Shown piece after piece: positions 33,369 to 41,881 of a stretch of DNA of 64,000 nt. The stretch is taken from positions 558,001-622,000 of the forward strand of contig OZ244829.1 of assembly GCA_965220415.1 (NCBI GenBank), in the 5' to 3' direction. A model generated the notes under the pieces. It was not told the origin of the DNA and made no database searches. It saw only the letters and a program-made list of their open reading frames with translations. Every line of letters starts with the position of its first letter. Position 1 is the stretch's first letter. This DNA comes from JAJDTR01 sp965220415. GTDB taxonomy: Bacteria; Poribacteria; WGA-4E; JAJDTR01. The position numbers were made by a program, and so were the translations under genes.

Positions 33369-33405
33369 AAAAACATCACACCTTATGAATCTATACATTG
33401 CGGTA

Positions 33406-33541
33406 GGTTCGGTTTCCCAACCGAACCGGTATTTAACCAGTCTTGTAAGGTGCGGTTGGGAAAAGATCTCTATTGCCTTCGCTATCCACTCAGTTGATCA
33501 CCTATCGCAATATGTGTAAATGTAAATGGGATTGACTATAG
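33406..33541. repeat. Hairpin plus family C repeat
   Basis: GGTTCGGTT-TCCC-AACCGAACC (33406-33427) matches the design at 22474-22495. A family C copy follows (GATCTCTATTGCCTTCGCTA, 33464) that runs through AATATGTGTAAATG and GATTGACTATA to the start of the OmpA gene, nearly identical to 30388-30460. Confidence 0.6.
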
Positions 33542-34336
33542 ATGACCAAAAGACAAACATATATAATTGGCGGAGCCGCCGGATTAGCACTCGTGATTCT
33601 TGTCACCTTGATCGCATATTACCGAGTGAAGTTCAAGCAGACGGAAGAGGCACTCGGTACAGAGCGCGCAAACCGGGTTAAGTTTGAGGAAGAATCAAAA
33701 CATTTGGGGCAGGAGTTAAACCAATCCCAAGAAGAGGTGGCGGCGAAGATTATCAAGATCGAAATCCTGGAAGAAACCATTGGTGAAGTTCAAAAACGAG
33801 CGGTGGATCTCAGCAAAGCCAAAGCGAAAATTGAAGATGAGAAACGGAAACTTGAAACAGAACGCAGGAAGCGAGAGGCGGAATATCAAGATTTGGTTGG
33901 CAGCTTGGAACAGGAGATTAAAAACAAAGAGATTCAAATTACCGAACTTCAAGGAATGTTGACCGTCAACTTAATGGATAAGATTCTTTTCGACTCGGGA
34001 AGATCCGTGATTAAACCGGCAGGCAAGCGTATCTTAGACAAAATTGCTACGACATTCTTGAATCGTTATCCGGACCGAGAGATTCGAGTTGAGGGACACA
34101 CGGACAACGTACCGTTCAGAGGTTCGGCGCTGAACAATTGGGATTTGTCGACGGAGCGTGCAATCTCTGCCGTGAGGTACTTGCAAGAACACGCCAATGT
34201 GGCTCCCGGTCGTTTAGCGGCGGTCGGTTATGCCTATCACCGTCCGATTGACACTAACGACACGCGCGAAGGACGAGCTCGAAATCGACGAATCGAAATT
34301 GTCGTCATGCCGCCGAAGAAGGTTAATACGGATTAG
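33542..34336 (+). CDS. OmpA-family protein with membrane anchor and coiled coil
   Basis: 264 residues. One N-terminal membrane segment (YIIGGAAGLALVILVTLIAYYR) is followed by a coiled coil (about 32-138) rich in Glu/Lys. An OmpA-like peptidoglycan-binding domain comes last (MLTVNLMDKILFDSGRSVIKPAGKRILDKIA, IRVEGHTDNVPF, NWDLSTERAISAVRYLQ, GYAYHRPIDTNDTREGRARNRRIEIVV). The design is that of an inner-membrane-anchored, peptidoglycan-tethered spacer protein similar to MotB-like OmpA proteins, but there is no MotA-like partner nearby. Confidence 0.88.
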   Translation: MTKRQTYIIGGAAGLALVILVTLIAYYRVKFKQTEEALGTERANRVKFEEESKHLGQELNQSQEEVAAKIIKIEILEETIGEVQKRAVDLSKAKAKIEDEKRKLETERRKREAEYQDLVGSLEQEIKNKEIQITELQGMLTVNLMDKILFDSGRSVIKPAGKRILDKIATTFLNRYPDREIRVEGHTDNVPFRGSALNNWDLSTERAISAVRYLQEHANVAPGRLAAVGYAYHRPIDTNDTREGRARNRRIEIVVMPPKKVNTD

Positions 34337-34506
34337 ACACATAACATCAGGACTTACGCAACTGAAGGGCTCAGTGATTCATAATGCGTAACACGTAAAA
34401 CAATTAGTTACGCATTACGCATTATTCTACGCCTTATTTTTACTCATTAAGAATGGGCACGGTTTGCGCAAATACTAAATATCGAATTCTACACGGAGGT
34501 GAAACA

Positions 34507-35337
34507 ATGCAGTTTAAGCGCGAAGAGATATTAAAGGGGTTGCGGGGAAACGTTGAGGCTGGCAAACCGATTATCGGCGCTGGCGCCGGTACCGGCATTT
34601 CCGCAAAATGCGAGGAGGCTGGAGGGGTTGACCTCATCGTCATCTATAATTCGGGGCGATTTCGCATGGCTGGTCGCGGATCGCTTGCCGGCATGATGCC
34701 GTACGGCGATGCCAACCAGATTGTCGTTGAAATGGCAAGCGAGGTACTTCCTGTTGTCAAAAGCATACCGGTGCTTGCCGGCGTTTGCGGTACAGATCCG
34801 TTCCGTTTGATGGATGTCTTCCTAAAACAGATTCGGGACATCGGATTCTCTGGTGTACAGAATTTTCCAACCGTCGGATTGATCGATGGAACACTTCGCC
34901 AAAATTTGGAGGAAACGGATATGGGCTATGGTCCCGAGGTGGAGATGATTCGCATCGCCCACGAAATGAATCTGCTGACAACACCGTATTCCTTTAACGA
35001 ATCGGAAGCCGAACAGATGGCGGACGCAGGTGCGGACATCCTCGTGGCACATATGGGGCTCACGACAAAGGGATCCATCGGTGCCAAAACGGCGCTAACG
35101 CTTGAGGAGTCGGCGAAACGGGTGCAGGCGATACACGATGCCGCGAAAGGCGTTAACCCGGAGATTCTTGTGATTTGTCACGGCGGACCGATTGCCGAAC
35201 CCGAGGATGCGCAGTTTATATTGGACAATACCGAAGGCGTTGTGGGATTCTATGGCGCGTCAAGCGCCGAGCGTCTTCCCACGGAACGTGCGATTACGGA
35301 ACAAATTGAGACATTTAAGTCGATTCGATTGACCTAG
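34507..35337 (+). CDS. TIM-barrel protein of the phosphoenolpyruvate hydrolase-like family
   Basis: 276 residues from ATG 34507, which has GGAGGTGA 5 nt upstream; a start at 34453 is not supported. The sequence PIIGAGAGTGISAKCEEAGGVDLIVIYNSGRFRMAGRGSLAGMMPYGDAN and GVQNFPTVGLIDGTLRQNLEETDMGYGPEVEMI is characteristic of the PEP_hydrolase/TIM-barrel signal-transduction family (PF09370-like). Its proposed activity, hydrolysis of a C-C or phospho bond in pyruvate-like compounds, is weakly established. It precedes the molybdenum hydroxylase genes by 150 nt but may be a separate transcript. Confidence 0.85.
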   Translation: MQFKREEILKGLRGNVEAGKPIIGAGAGTGISAKCEEAGGVDLIVIYNSGRFRMAGRGSLAGMMPYGDANQIVVEMASEVLPVVKSIPVLAGVCGTDPFRLMDVFLKQIRDIGFSGVQNFPTVGLIDGTLRQNLEETDMGYGPEVEMIRIAHEMNLLTTPYSFNESEAEQMADAGADILVAHMGLTTKGSIGAKTALTLEESAKRVQAIHDAAKGVNPEILVICHGGPIAEPEDAQFILDNTEGVVGFYGASSAERLPTERAITEQIETFKSIRLT

Positions 35338-35484
35338 ACTAACCCTTGACGACAGCAATAAACGCGATTGACGTTGTCAAATCTCATCCGTTTTATTGTT
35401 GCAGTGAAATCGAGACCTTGATATAATGCCGTCAAATAGAGATGTATTTTTTGGTCGCAATCTACGGAAAGGGAGGTTAAGACA

Positions 35485-35958
35485 GTGGCGACAAAGCAGA
35501 TTAACACGACGATTAACGGTGAAGATTACACACACGAAGTTGAGCCTCGACTACTTCTGGTTCACTACCTTAGAGAGGTCGCCGGACTCACAGGCACGCA
35601 TGTAGGATGTGAGACCAGCCTATGCGGCGCTTGCACGGCGATTGTAGATGGACAAGCAGTCAAGACCTGCACGATGTTGGCGGTACAGGCAGATGGCGCA
35701 GAGATAACAACGATTGAAGGACTCGCGCAGGATGGCGAACTCCATCCGATTCAGGAGGGATTCTGGGAACGTCACGGTCTGCAATGCGGCTTCTGTACAC
35801 CCGGGATGATTGTAGCGGCACATCAACTCCTAGAACGAAATCCAAACCCGTCAGAGGATGAAATCCGGCACGGCTTGGAAGGGAATTTCTGTCGTTGTAC
35901 GGGCTATCAACATATCGTTGACGCCGTGCAATACGCCGCCGAGAAGATGCAAGGCTAG
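35485..35958 (+). CDS. 2Fe-2S small subunit of a molybdenum hydroxylase (CoxS-like)
   Basis: 157 residues with both clusters of the xanthine oxidase family. The plant-type ferredoxin motif is CETSLCGACTAIVDGQAVKTC (given in part: GCETSLCGAC). The second cluster is CGFCTPGM and NFCRCTGYQHI. GTG 35485 has GGGAGG upstream. It transfers electrons between the molybdenum site on the large subunit and the FAD of the medium subunit. It is the first gene of the S-L-M-G cluster. Confidence 0.93.
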   Translation: MATKQINTTINGEDYTHEVEPRLLLVHYLREVAGLTGTHVGCETSLCGACTAIVDGQAVKTCTMLAVQADGAEITTIEGLAQDGELHPIQEGFWERHGLQCGFCTPGMIVAAHQLLERNPNPSEDEIRHGLEGNFCRCTGYQHIVDAVQYAAEKMQG

Positions 35959-36094
35959 ATTTGAGATGCGTACCTTCGATAACGGTACTTCGTAATACTA
36001 CATCTTACGCAGAAGGTGCATCGGCTCATAAAGATTTAGATGCGGTGTACCGTGCGCATCCTTTATCTGACGTAGACAGGAGGAGGGACTTATT

Positions 36095-38431
36095 ATGGCA
36101 ACTATGGCAGGGCCATCGCGGCTAATCGGCGCACCGATAAAGCGACGCGAGGATCCGCGACTAGTTCAAGGGCTATCCCACTATGTAGACGATATTAAGT
36201 TGGTCAATACGCTCCATTGTACTTTCTTGCGCAGCGACTATGCGCACGCGGATATCAAGAGCATCGACACGGAAGCGGCAGAAAATTTATCGGGCGTGGT
36301 CAAAGTCATAACCGGTTCAGACATTGCGGGGAAGGTCGGATCAATCCCGTGCGCCGCGGAAATCGAGGGGCTTAAGGTTCCCGATCATCCCGCTCTTGCC
36401 GTAGGTCGTGTGCGGTTCGTCGGGGAACCGATCGCCGCCGTTGTGGCGACGGATCCCTACGTAGCAAGAGATGCGCTGGATCTGATCGAAGTTGAGTACG
36501 ACGAGTTGCCCGCTGTCGTTGATTTGGACGCAGCAATTGAATCGGATTCGACAGTCATCTACGATGAATTCGATGACAATATCGCTTTTGCGATGCCGCT
36601 TGACGCGGGGGATGTGGACGCGGCGTTTGCCGAAGCCGACCATGTGGTGTCTCAGCGCTTCGTGAATCAGCGTCTGATACCCAACTCGATTGAACCACGC
36701 GGGGTATTGGCAGAATATCTTCCGGGAGAGGGAACACTTACCGTCTGGTCTTCGACACAAGTACCTCATCACCTCAAGACCATTCTTTCCCTGCTCCTTG
36801 ACCTTCCGGAGCAACTCGTTCGCGTCATTGCGCCGGAAGTGGGAGGCGGCTTTGGCAGTAAGCTGAATGTATATCCCGAAGAAGCTGTTGTCGCTTACCT
36901 GGCAACACAGTTGCGGAAGCCTGTGAAATGGATTGAGAAACGGAGCGAAGGCTTCACGACAACGATTCATGGACGCGATCAGGTCGATTATGTGGACATG
37001 GCAGTCAAGAATGACGGAACGATTACGGCGCTCCGTGCGAAATTGCTCGCCAACATGGGCGCGTATCACCAGTTGCTGACGCCGATCATCCCCGTGTTGA
37101 CATATCTCATGATGCCGGGCGCTTATAAGATTCCAAACATCAAATTGGAGTTGATCGGTGTCTTCACGAACAAGATGGCGACGGACGCCTATCGTGGGGC
37201 TGGGCGCCCCGAGGCGACTCACATCATTGAACGTATGGTCGATCTCGCGGCTCAGAAGTTGGGAATGGATGCCAAAGAGATTCGCTTCAAGAACTTCCCG
37301 CAGCCCGATGAATTTCCGCTCGAAATGGCTACCGGCGTCACCTACGACAGCGGTAACTACCAGATGAGTTTCAACAAGGCGCTGGATACGGTGGATTATG
37401 CCAGTCTCAGAGCACGGCAAGCAGAGCTTCGAGGGCAGGGTAGATACATGGGAATCGGCATTGCGACATACGCCGAAATCTGTGGTATGGGTCCGTCTGT
37501 CGGCGTTGCCGGAGGCGGCTGGGAGAGTAGCACTGTTCGCATTGAACGCACCGGGAAAGTCACTGTTCTGACCGGAGTGTCTCCACACGGACAGGGACAA
37601 GAAACCAGCTTTGCCCAAATCGTAGCCGATGAATACGGGATAAGCATTGACGACATAGTGATTATTCACGGCGACACCGGACGGCAGCCCCAAGGTATCG
37701 GCACATTCGGTAGTCGTGCCACGGCGGTCGGGGGCGCGGCTCTGATAATTGCTACGCAGCAAGTGAAAGAGAAAATGGCGCAGATCGCGGCGCATATGCT
37801 GGAAGCAAACGCCGATGACCTCGTATTTGAAGATGGAAACATCTTTGTCCAGGGGTCGCCGGACTCCGCCGTTACATTCGCGGACGTTGCCGCTACGGCG
37901 CACGTTGCCGTAAACCTGCCGCCGGAAGTTGAACCTGGACTTGAGGCGACTCATTTCTTTGAACCGTCGAACTTCACATATCCATTCGGCGCTCACATCT
38001 CTATCGTTGAGGTCGATCCGGAGACGGGAGAGATCGATTTGCAGCGCTATGTCGCCGTTGACGACTGCGGAAATATCATCAACCCGTTGTTAGTCGATGG
38101 ACAGGTACATGGCGGTATCGCACAGGGATTGGGGCAGGCAATGTATGAAGGCGCCGTTTATGATGAAAACGGACAACTCTTAACCGGTTCATTTATGGAC
38201 TACGCCATTCCAAAGGCGACGCAGGTGCCGCGCTTTGAAACCGAACACACCACAACGCCGTCTCCCGTTAATCCGTTGGGCGTCAAGGGCGTAGGTGAAG
38301 CTGGAACAATCGCGTCCTCGCCGTGTCTCGTTAATGCGGTTGTCGATGCGCTGTCACCATTCGGAATTACCGATATAGATATGCCGATGACGCCGAACCG
38401 CGTGTGGCAGGCAATCCAAGACGCACAGTAG
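36095..38431 (+). CDS. Molybdopterin large subunit, CoxL form II-like
   Basis: 778 residues of the xanthine dehydrogenase/CO dehydrogenase large-subunit family. Signatures are IGAPIKRREDPRLVQGLSHYVDD at the N-terminus, the EVGGGFGSK pterin loop, and GVKGVGEAGTI with the catalytic Glu near the C-terminus. The active-site loop reads AYRGAGR at about residue 365, which is the form II pattern, not the CSFR loop of true aerobic CO dehydrogenase. The substrate is therefore likely an aldehyde, N-heterocycle or other compound, not proven CO. AGGAGG precedes ATG 36095. It is followed after 30 nt by the FAD subunit gene. Confidence 0.93.
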   Translation: MATMAGPSRLIGAPIKRREDPRLVQGLSHYVDDIKLVNTLHCTFLRSDYAHADIKSIDTEAAENLSGVVKVITGSDIAGKVGSIPCAAEIEGLKVPDHPALAVGRVRFVGEPIAAVVATDPYVARDALDLIEVEYDELPAVVDLDAAIESDSTVIYDEFDDNIAFAMPLDAGDVDAAFAEADHVVSQRFVNQRLIPNSIEPRGVLAEYLPGEGTLTVWSSTQVPHHLKTILSLLLDLPEQLVRVIAPEVGGGFGSKLNVYPEEAVVAYLATQLRKPVKWIEKRSEGFTTTIHGRDQVDYVDMAVKNDGTITALRAKLLANMGAYHQLLTPIIPVLTYLMMPGAYKIPNIKLELIGVFTNKMATDAYRGAGRPEATHIIERMVDLAAQKLGMDAKEIRFKNFPQPDEFPLEMATGVTYDSGNYQMSFNKALDTVDYASLRARQAELRGQGRYMGIGIATYAEICGMGPSVGVAGGGWESSTVRIERTGKVTVLTGVSPHGQGQETSFAQIVADEYGISIDDIVIIHGDTGRQPQGIGTFGSRATAVGGAALIIATQQVKEKMAQIAAHMLEANADDLVFEDGNIFVQGSPDSAVTFADVAATAHVAVNLPPEVEPGLEATHFFEPSNFTYPFGAHISIVEVDPETGEIDLQRYVAVDDCGNIINPLLVDGQVHGGIAQGLGQAMYEGAVYDENGQLLTGSFMDYAIPKATQVPRFETEHTTTPSPVNPLGVKGVGEAGTIASSPCLVNAVVDALSPFGITDIDMPMTPNRVWQAIQDAQ

Positions 38432-38461
38432 AGCTGGTTCTAGCCGAAAGGAGGAATTGAA

Positions 38462-39316
38462 ATGATTGCGAGCAGTTTTGAATACTTCGCACCGACCTCA
38501 GTTGATGAAGCTTTGGCGCTTTTAAGCGAACACGGAGATGACGCCAAAATCCTCGCCGGTGGACACAGCCTGATTCCGGCGATGAAGTTGCGGCTTGCCG
38601 AGCCAGCGGTACTGATTGATATCCAACGTGTTGAGGGGTTAAAAGGAGTCTCCGAGTCCGATGGCACGTTGGCGATTGGCGCGTTGACTACCCACCACGA
38701 ACTGGAAAGCTCAAATCTTGTAAACCAGACGGTGCCAATTTTGGCTCAGACCGCGGGCGAGATAGGCGATGTCCAAGTTCGTAACAAGGGAACAATCGGG
38801 GGAAGTTTGTCACATGCCGACCCTGCCGCGGACTGGCCCGCGACGATCTTGGCTCTTGATGCCGATCTGAAAATTGTCGGCTCGGGCGGAGAACGCGTCG
38901 TTAAGGCGACAGATTTCTTTGAGGAACTCTATACGACTGCTTTGGAAGCAGATGAGATTCTCACCGAGATTCATGTCGCTGTCCCGGCTGAAAACACGAC
39001 GGGAAGCTATCTCAAGTTGCATCAAGTCGCCTCCGGCTTCGCGCTCACCGGCGTAGCCGCCGTTCTAACGAAGTCCGGCGATATTTGCGAGAACATCGCG
39101 GTTGGCATCACGGGCGTTTCCGATGTGCCCTATCGCGCCTCCGAGGTCGAGTCGACATTGGCGGGAAGAGCCCTGACCGCTGACAACATCGCGGCGGCGG
39201 CGGAAAAAGCCGCTGATGGAGTAGACATTTTGGAGGATATTCACGCCAGCGAAGCGTACCGGTCGAATCTTGCAAAGGTCTACACGCGCCGTGCGATTGA
39301 AGATGCAGCATCGTAA
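38462..39316 (+). CDS. FAD-binding medium subunit of a molybdenum hydroxylase (CoxM-like)
   Basis: 284 residues. FAD-binding motifs of the family are AKILAGGHSLIPAMKLR and RNKGTIGGSLSHADPAADWPA; the C-terminal CO_deh_flav domain spans about 175-284. It passes electrons from the 2Fe-2S subunit to the external acceptor. GGAGG before ATG 38462. Gene order S-L-M is unusual relative to coxMSL but common in form II clusters, as far as I recall. Confidence 0.92.
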   Translation: MIASSFEYFAPTSVDEALALLSEHGDDAKILAGGHSLIPAMKLRLAEPAVLIDIQRVEGLKGVSESDGTLAIGALTTHHELESSNLVNQTVPILAQTAGEIGDVQVRNKGTIGGSLSHADPAADWPATILALDADLKIVGSGGERVVKATDFFEELYTTALEADEILTEIHVAVPAENTTGSYLKLHQVASGFALTGVAAVLTKSGDICENIAVGITGVSDVPYRASEVESTLAGRALTADNIAAAAEKAADGVDILEDIHASEAYRSNLAKVYTRRAIEDAAS

Positions 39317-39387
39317 GATATGGGAACGGTTAGGCGTTAGGAATCATGCTTCACTCTAACGCCTAATTTCGTCAGGAATGCGACGTA

Positions 39388-39834
39388 ATGAAAATCAAAG
39401 CGGATTATACCGTGTCTGCACACCGCGAAAAGGTCTGGGAGCATCTGACCGACGCTGACCTTCTGAGCCAATCTATTCCCGGTTGCGAAGAACTCAAGGC
39501 TACGGGTAACGATACCTATGAAGCAACAATAAAGGTGGGCGTTGCCGGAATCAAAGGTACGTATCAAGGCACGGTTACCTTGGAGAACATGCAACCGCCG
39601 TCCGCATATCGACTCATCGTTGAAGGGAAAAGCACAATTGGCTTCCTGAAAGGCGCTTGCGATTTTCGACTGGAGGAAGTCAACTCTGATGAAACGAAAG
39701 TCGAACTTGCCGGTGAATTAACGGTAGGGGGGAAACTCGCGCGAGTCGGACAACGAATCATCGGAAGCGCCGCCAAAATGACGATAGGCCAATTTTTCAA
39801 ACAGATTAACAAACTCGTGGCAACCGATTCCTGA
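39388..39834 (+). CDS. CoxG-like SRPBCC protein
   Basis: 148 residues of the carbon-monoxide-dehydrogenase subunit G family: KADYTVSAHREKVWEHLTDADLLSQSIPGCEEL, then GVAGIKGTYQGTVTLENMQPP and KVELAGELTVGGKLARVGQRIIGSAAKMTIGQFFKQ. In coxG systems it is needed for recruiting the enzyme to the membrane. It closes the cluster 71 nt after the FAD subunit and is followed by a terminator at 39921. No MoxR/CoxD-E maturation genes are visible nearby. Confidence 0.9.
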   Translation: MKIKADYTVSAHREKVWEHLTDADLLSQSIPGCEELKATGNDTYEATIKVGVAGIKGTYQGTVTLENMQPPSAYRLIVEGKSTIGFLKGACDFRLEEVNSDETKVELAGELTVGGKLARVGQRIIGSAAKMTIGQFFKQINKLVATDS

Positions 39835-39920
39835 GTGCTTGTGCGGAGTGTTCTTCCACTAAAATTTGGCATTAGTCATTTACAAGTATTCTGTCGTGTC
39901 AGCCAGCACGGAAATGGACT

Positions 39921-39954
39921 AGCCCTGCGAACCACCAATCCGCAGGGCTTTTTT
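39921..39954 (+). terminator. Intrinsic terminator after the molybdenum hydroxylase cluster
   Basis: AGCCCTGCG (39921-39929), 11-nt loop, CGCAGGGCT (39941-39949) followed by T6. A 9-bp GC-rich stem with a U-run 87 nt after the last gene. Confidence 0.88.
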
Positions 39955-40004
39955 ATACCTGCTTTTCATATTGATGGCAATCGTAGATTGGATTCCTCAA
40001 AGAG

Positions 40005-41078
40005 ATGCGGCTAATTAGAAACAAAACGCAGAATAAATATATCGATGCACTGTGCGTTCACGGAATTCTACGGCAAGTGATTGAAAATTGGTTTGCCACG
40101 AAGTTGTTATTCTTGATAGCCGTACTTATCGGATGCGGTAATGGGGAACCTATCACTAGCATCGGAGTAAGCGTGCCGCAGACGACAGCTCCCGTTTACA
40201 CCCTTATGAAACAGGCGATGCTGCAACACGAAAAAGAGTACGGCGTCAAAATCACATGGAATGGGGTACTGGACAAGGGGCCAACGCATGATACCGTCCT
40301 AACCGAAAGACAGGGGGTTCAGCGGATGTTGGAATCGAAAATTCAAGCGCTGATTATCAAATCTGTCGACCCGAAAGTTGCCTACCCGATTCTGAGAGAA
40401 GCGCGTCGGTGGAATGTGCCTGTGATTTCGTTGGATCAGATGCTCCCCAGTATGCCAACCCACGGACATGTAACGGTCGACGAAACCCGTCTCGGGGAAA
40501 AAGCCGCGCAGTTTGCACTAGAGCAAATCGGATATCAGGGGAATGTCTTGGTTTTGGAAGCTCCCGTAAAAATCGAATCCATTCGGAAAATTGCAATCGG
40601 TGTCCATCGTGTTTTAGACGAATACGAGGACGAAATCCAAGTTATTTCCCGAACTTCGGTCCTTGAGACAAGCGCCGCCTTTGATTTGACCGGTCGAATC
40701 CTGAAAGATTACGCCGGCAACATTCAAGCTGTCATTGCGGTAGATAGTATTCTTGCTTTAGGAGGCGTTCAAGGGGTACAATTACACGGGCTTGCGGACC
40801 AGATTGTGACCGTGGGCGTGGGCGCCGGAGAGAAAGCATGTCATCAGATTATCCTGAAACAACACGATGCCGAAGTCGATTTGATGCCCTATGAACGCGG
40901 GCTGGTAGCGCTGAAAGCCGCCGTGTCCGCATTGAAAGGCGACTCCTTTTCTTATGATGCAGAGTTGCCCAACGGCGAAATCCTGACGAGAACCAAATTT
41001 GGTCCCATGCGTCTGATTACCACTGCGAACCACCTCCTGCTTGAACGCATGTGGCCCAATTTGTTTGCCTCAAATTAG
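40005..41078 (+). CDS. Sugar-binding periplasmic lipoprotein (RbsB/LacI-type fold)
   Basis: 357 residues. A 30-residue polar N-terminus precedes LLFLIAVLIGC, a lipobox with Cys44. The mature part has the two-domain fold of ribose-type binding proteins: SIGVSVPQTTAPVYTLMKQAMLQHEKEYGVKITWNGV, then IQALIIKSVDPKVAYPILREARRWNVPVISLDQM and GHVTVDETRLGEKAAQFALEQ. No permease or ATPase gene is adjacent, so it may feed a distant transporter or a sensor. The long N-terminus before the signal sequence suggests the start could be wrong, though no better Met is available. Confidence 0.82.
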   Translation: MRLIRNKTQNKYIDALCVHGILRQVIENWFATKLLFLIAVLIGCGNGEPITSIGVSVPQTTAPVYTLMKQAMLQHEKEYGVKITWNGVLDKGPTHDTVLTERQGVQRMLESKIQALIIKSVDPKVAYPILREARRWNVPVISLDQMLPSMPTHGHVTVDETRLGEKAAQFALEQIGYQGNVLVLEAPVKIESIRKIAIGVHRVLDEYEDEIQVISRTSVLETSAAFDLTGRILKDYAGNIQAVIAVDSILALGGVQGVQLHGLADQIVTVGVGAGEKACHQIILKQHDAEVDLMPYERGLVALKAAVSALKGDSFSYDAELPNGEILTRTKFGPMRLITTANHLLLERMWPNLFASN

Positions 41079-41109
41079 CCTTATGATTGGTATAAGGACA
41101 AGTTGCGCG

Positions 41110-41655
41110 ATGCGGTTCGGTACATATTTACTGGCAATTGTTCTTTTCGCGTGTCATGCTTACACCGCAAAAGAGGATGGTGCTCCGGCGGTCGGTGACA
41201 AAGCGCCCGACTTCACCTTGAAAGATGCCAACGACCAACCCCATTCCCTGAAGAAGCTGCGTGGAAAGATTGTATTTCTGATCCTCGGTAACAGAAAAAT
41301 TCGGAAAGAGGACGACAAGTGGGCGGCGGCATTTCAGAAAGACTTTGGCGACCGTGAAGGGATTATAGCATATATCATCGCAGACATGCGGAGCGTCCCC
41401 GGATTTGTGCCCAAGGGGTTTATCAAGAGACAACTCAGGAAGAACAAGCCACCAGTGACGTTGTTGCTCGACTGGAAAGGCGAAGTACATAAAACTTATC
41501 GCACTGACAAAAAGAAACCGAATCTTTATCTTATCGCTCCGGACGGTTCAATCGTTTTCCATGCCAAGTCAGACTTTGATGAGAAAACCCGGGAGATGCT
41601 CAAAACAGCCATCAACGAGATAAAACTTTCGGCCAAAGAAGAATTACCTGAATGA
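41110..41655 (+). CDS. Redoxin-fold lipoprotein lacking catalytic cysteines
   Basis: 181 residues from ATG 41110 (ATG 41083 is possible). FGTYLLAIVLFAC is a signal peptide with a probable lipobox. The mature part aligns with AhpC/TSA/TlpA redoxins: PAVGDKAPDFTLKDANDQPHSLKKLRGKIVFLILGNRKI and LYLIAPDGSIVFHA. Where these have a catalytic Cys (FWATWCPPC or TPxC) this one has LGNRKIRK, and there is no cysteine after the lipobox. A redox role through Cys is therefore unlikely; it may be a structural or binding member like YtfJ-type proteins. It follows the binding protein by 31 nt. Confidence 0.72.
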   Translation: MRFGTYLLAIVLFACHAYTAKEDGAPAVGDKAPDFTLKDANDQPHSLKKLRGKIVFLILGNRKIRKEDDKWAAAFQKDFGDREGIIAYIIADMRSVPGFVPKGFIKRQLRKNKPPVTLLLDWKGEVHKTYRTDKKKPNLYLIAPDGSIVFHAKSDFDEKTREMLKTAINEIKLSAKEELPE

Positions 41656-41658
41656 GAA

Positions 41659-41771
41659 ATACCATTTCGCTTAAATATATAGTGCGTATGATTCTTGATA
41701 ATAACATTCTACTTCTCCGTAGGCGGGGCATCTTGCCCCGCTGGCATTGTGCCGAGACAAGGCTTCTTACT
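41659..41771. repeat. About 110-bp repeat, partner of 19540-19650
   Basis: Begins ATACCATTTCGCTT and ends near GAGACAAGGCTTCTT, with the hairpin GCGGGGC-ATCTT-GCCCCGC at 41723-41741. The sequence at 19540-19650 is a reversed, diverged copy, most similar over CCGTAGGCGGGGCATCTTGC. Probably a non-autonomous mobile sequence; no target duplication was identified. Confidence 0.6.
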
Positions 41772-41881
41772 CAGCTCCACACAAGTTTCCATACATAATC
41801 CGCACAGTCAATGCACGATTGTTTTGGAGAGGTGGACTTCTAATATTCAATAGCGAGTTAAGCTAATCTAGTAAATAGTTT

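Noticed and set aside
36341..37996. A 551-codon open frame antiparallel to the molybdenum hydroxylase large-subunit gene
   Set aside because: It lies wholly opposite a clearly recognised gene, has no start signal and no family features; its openness follows from the codon pattern of the sense gene.
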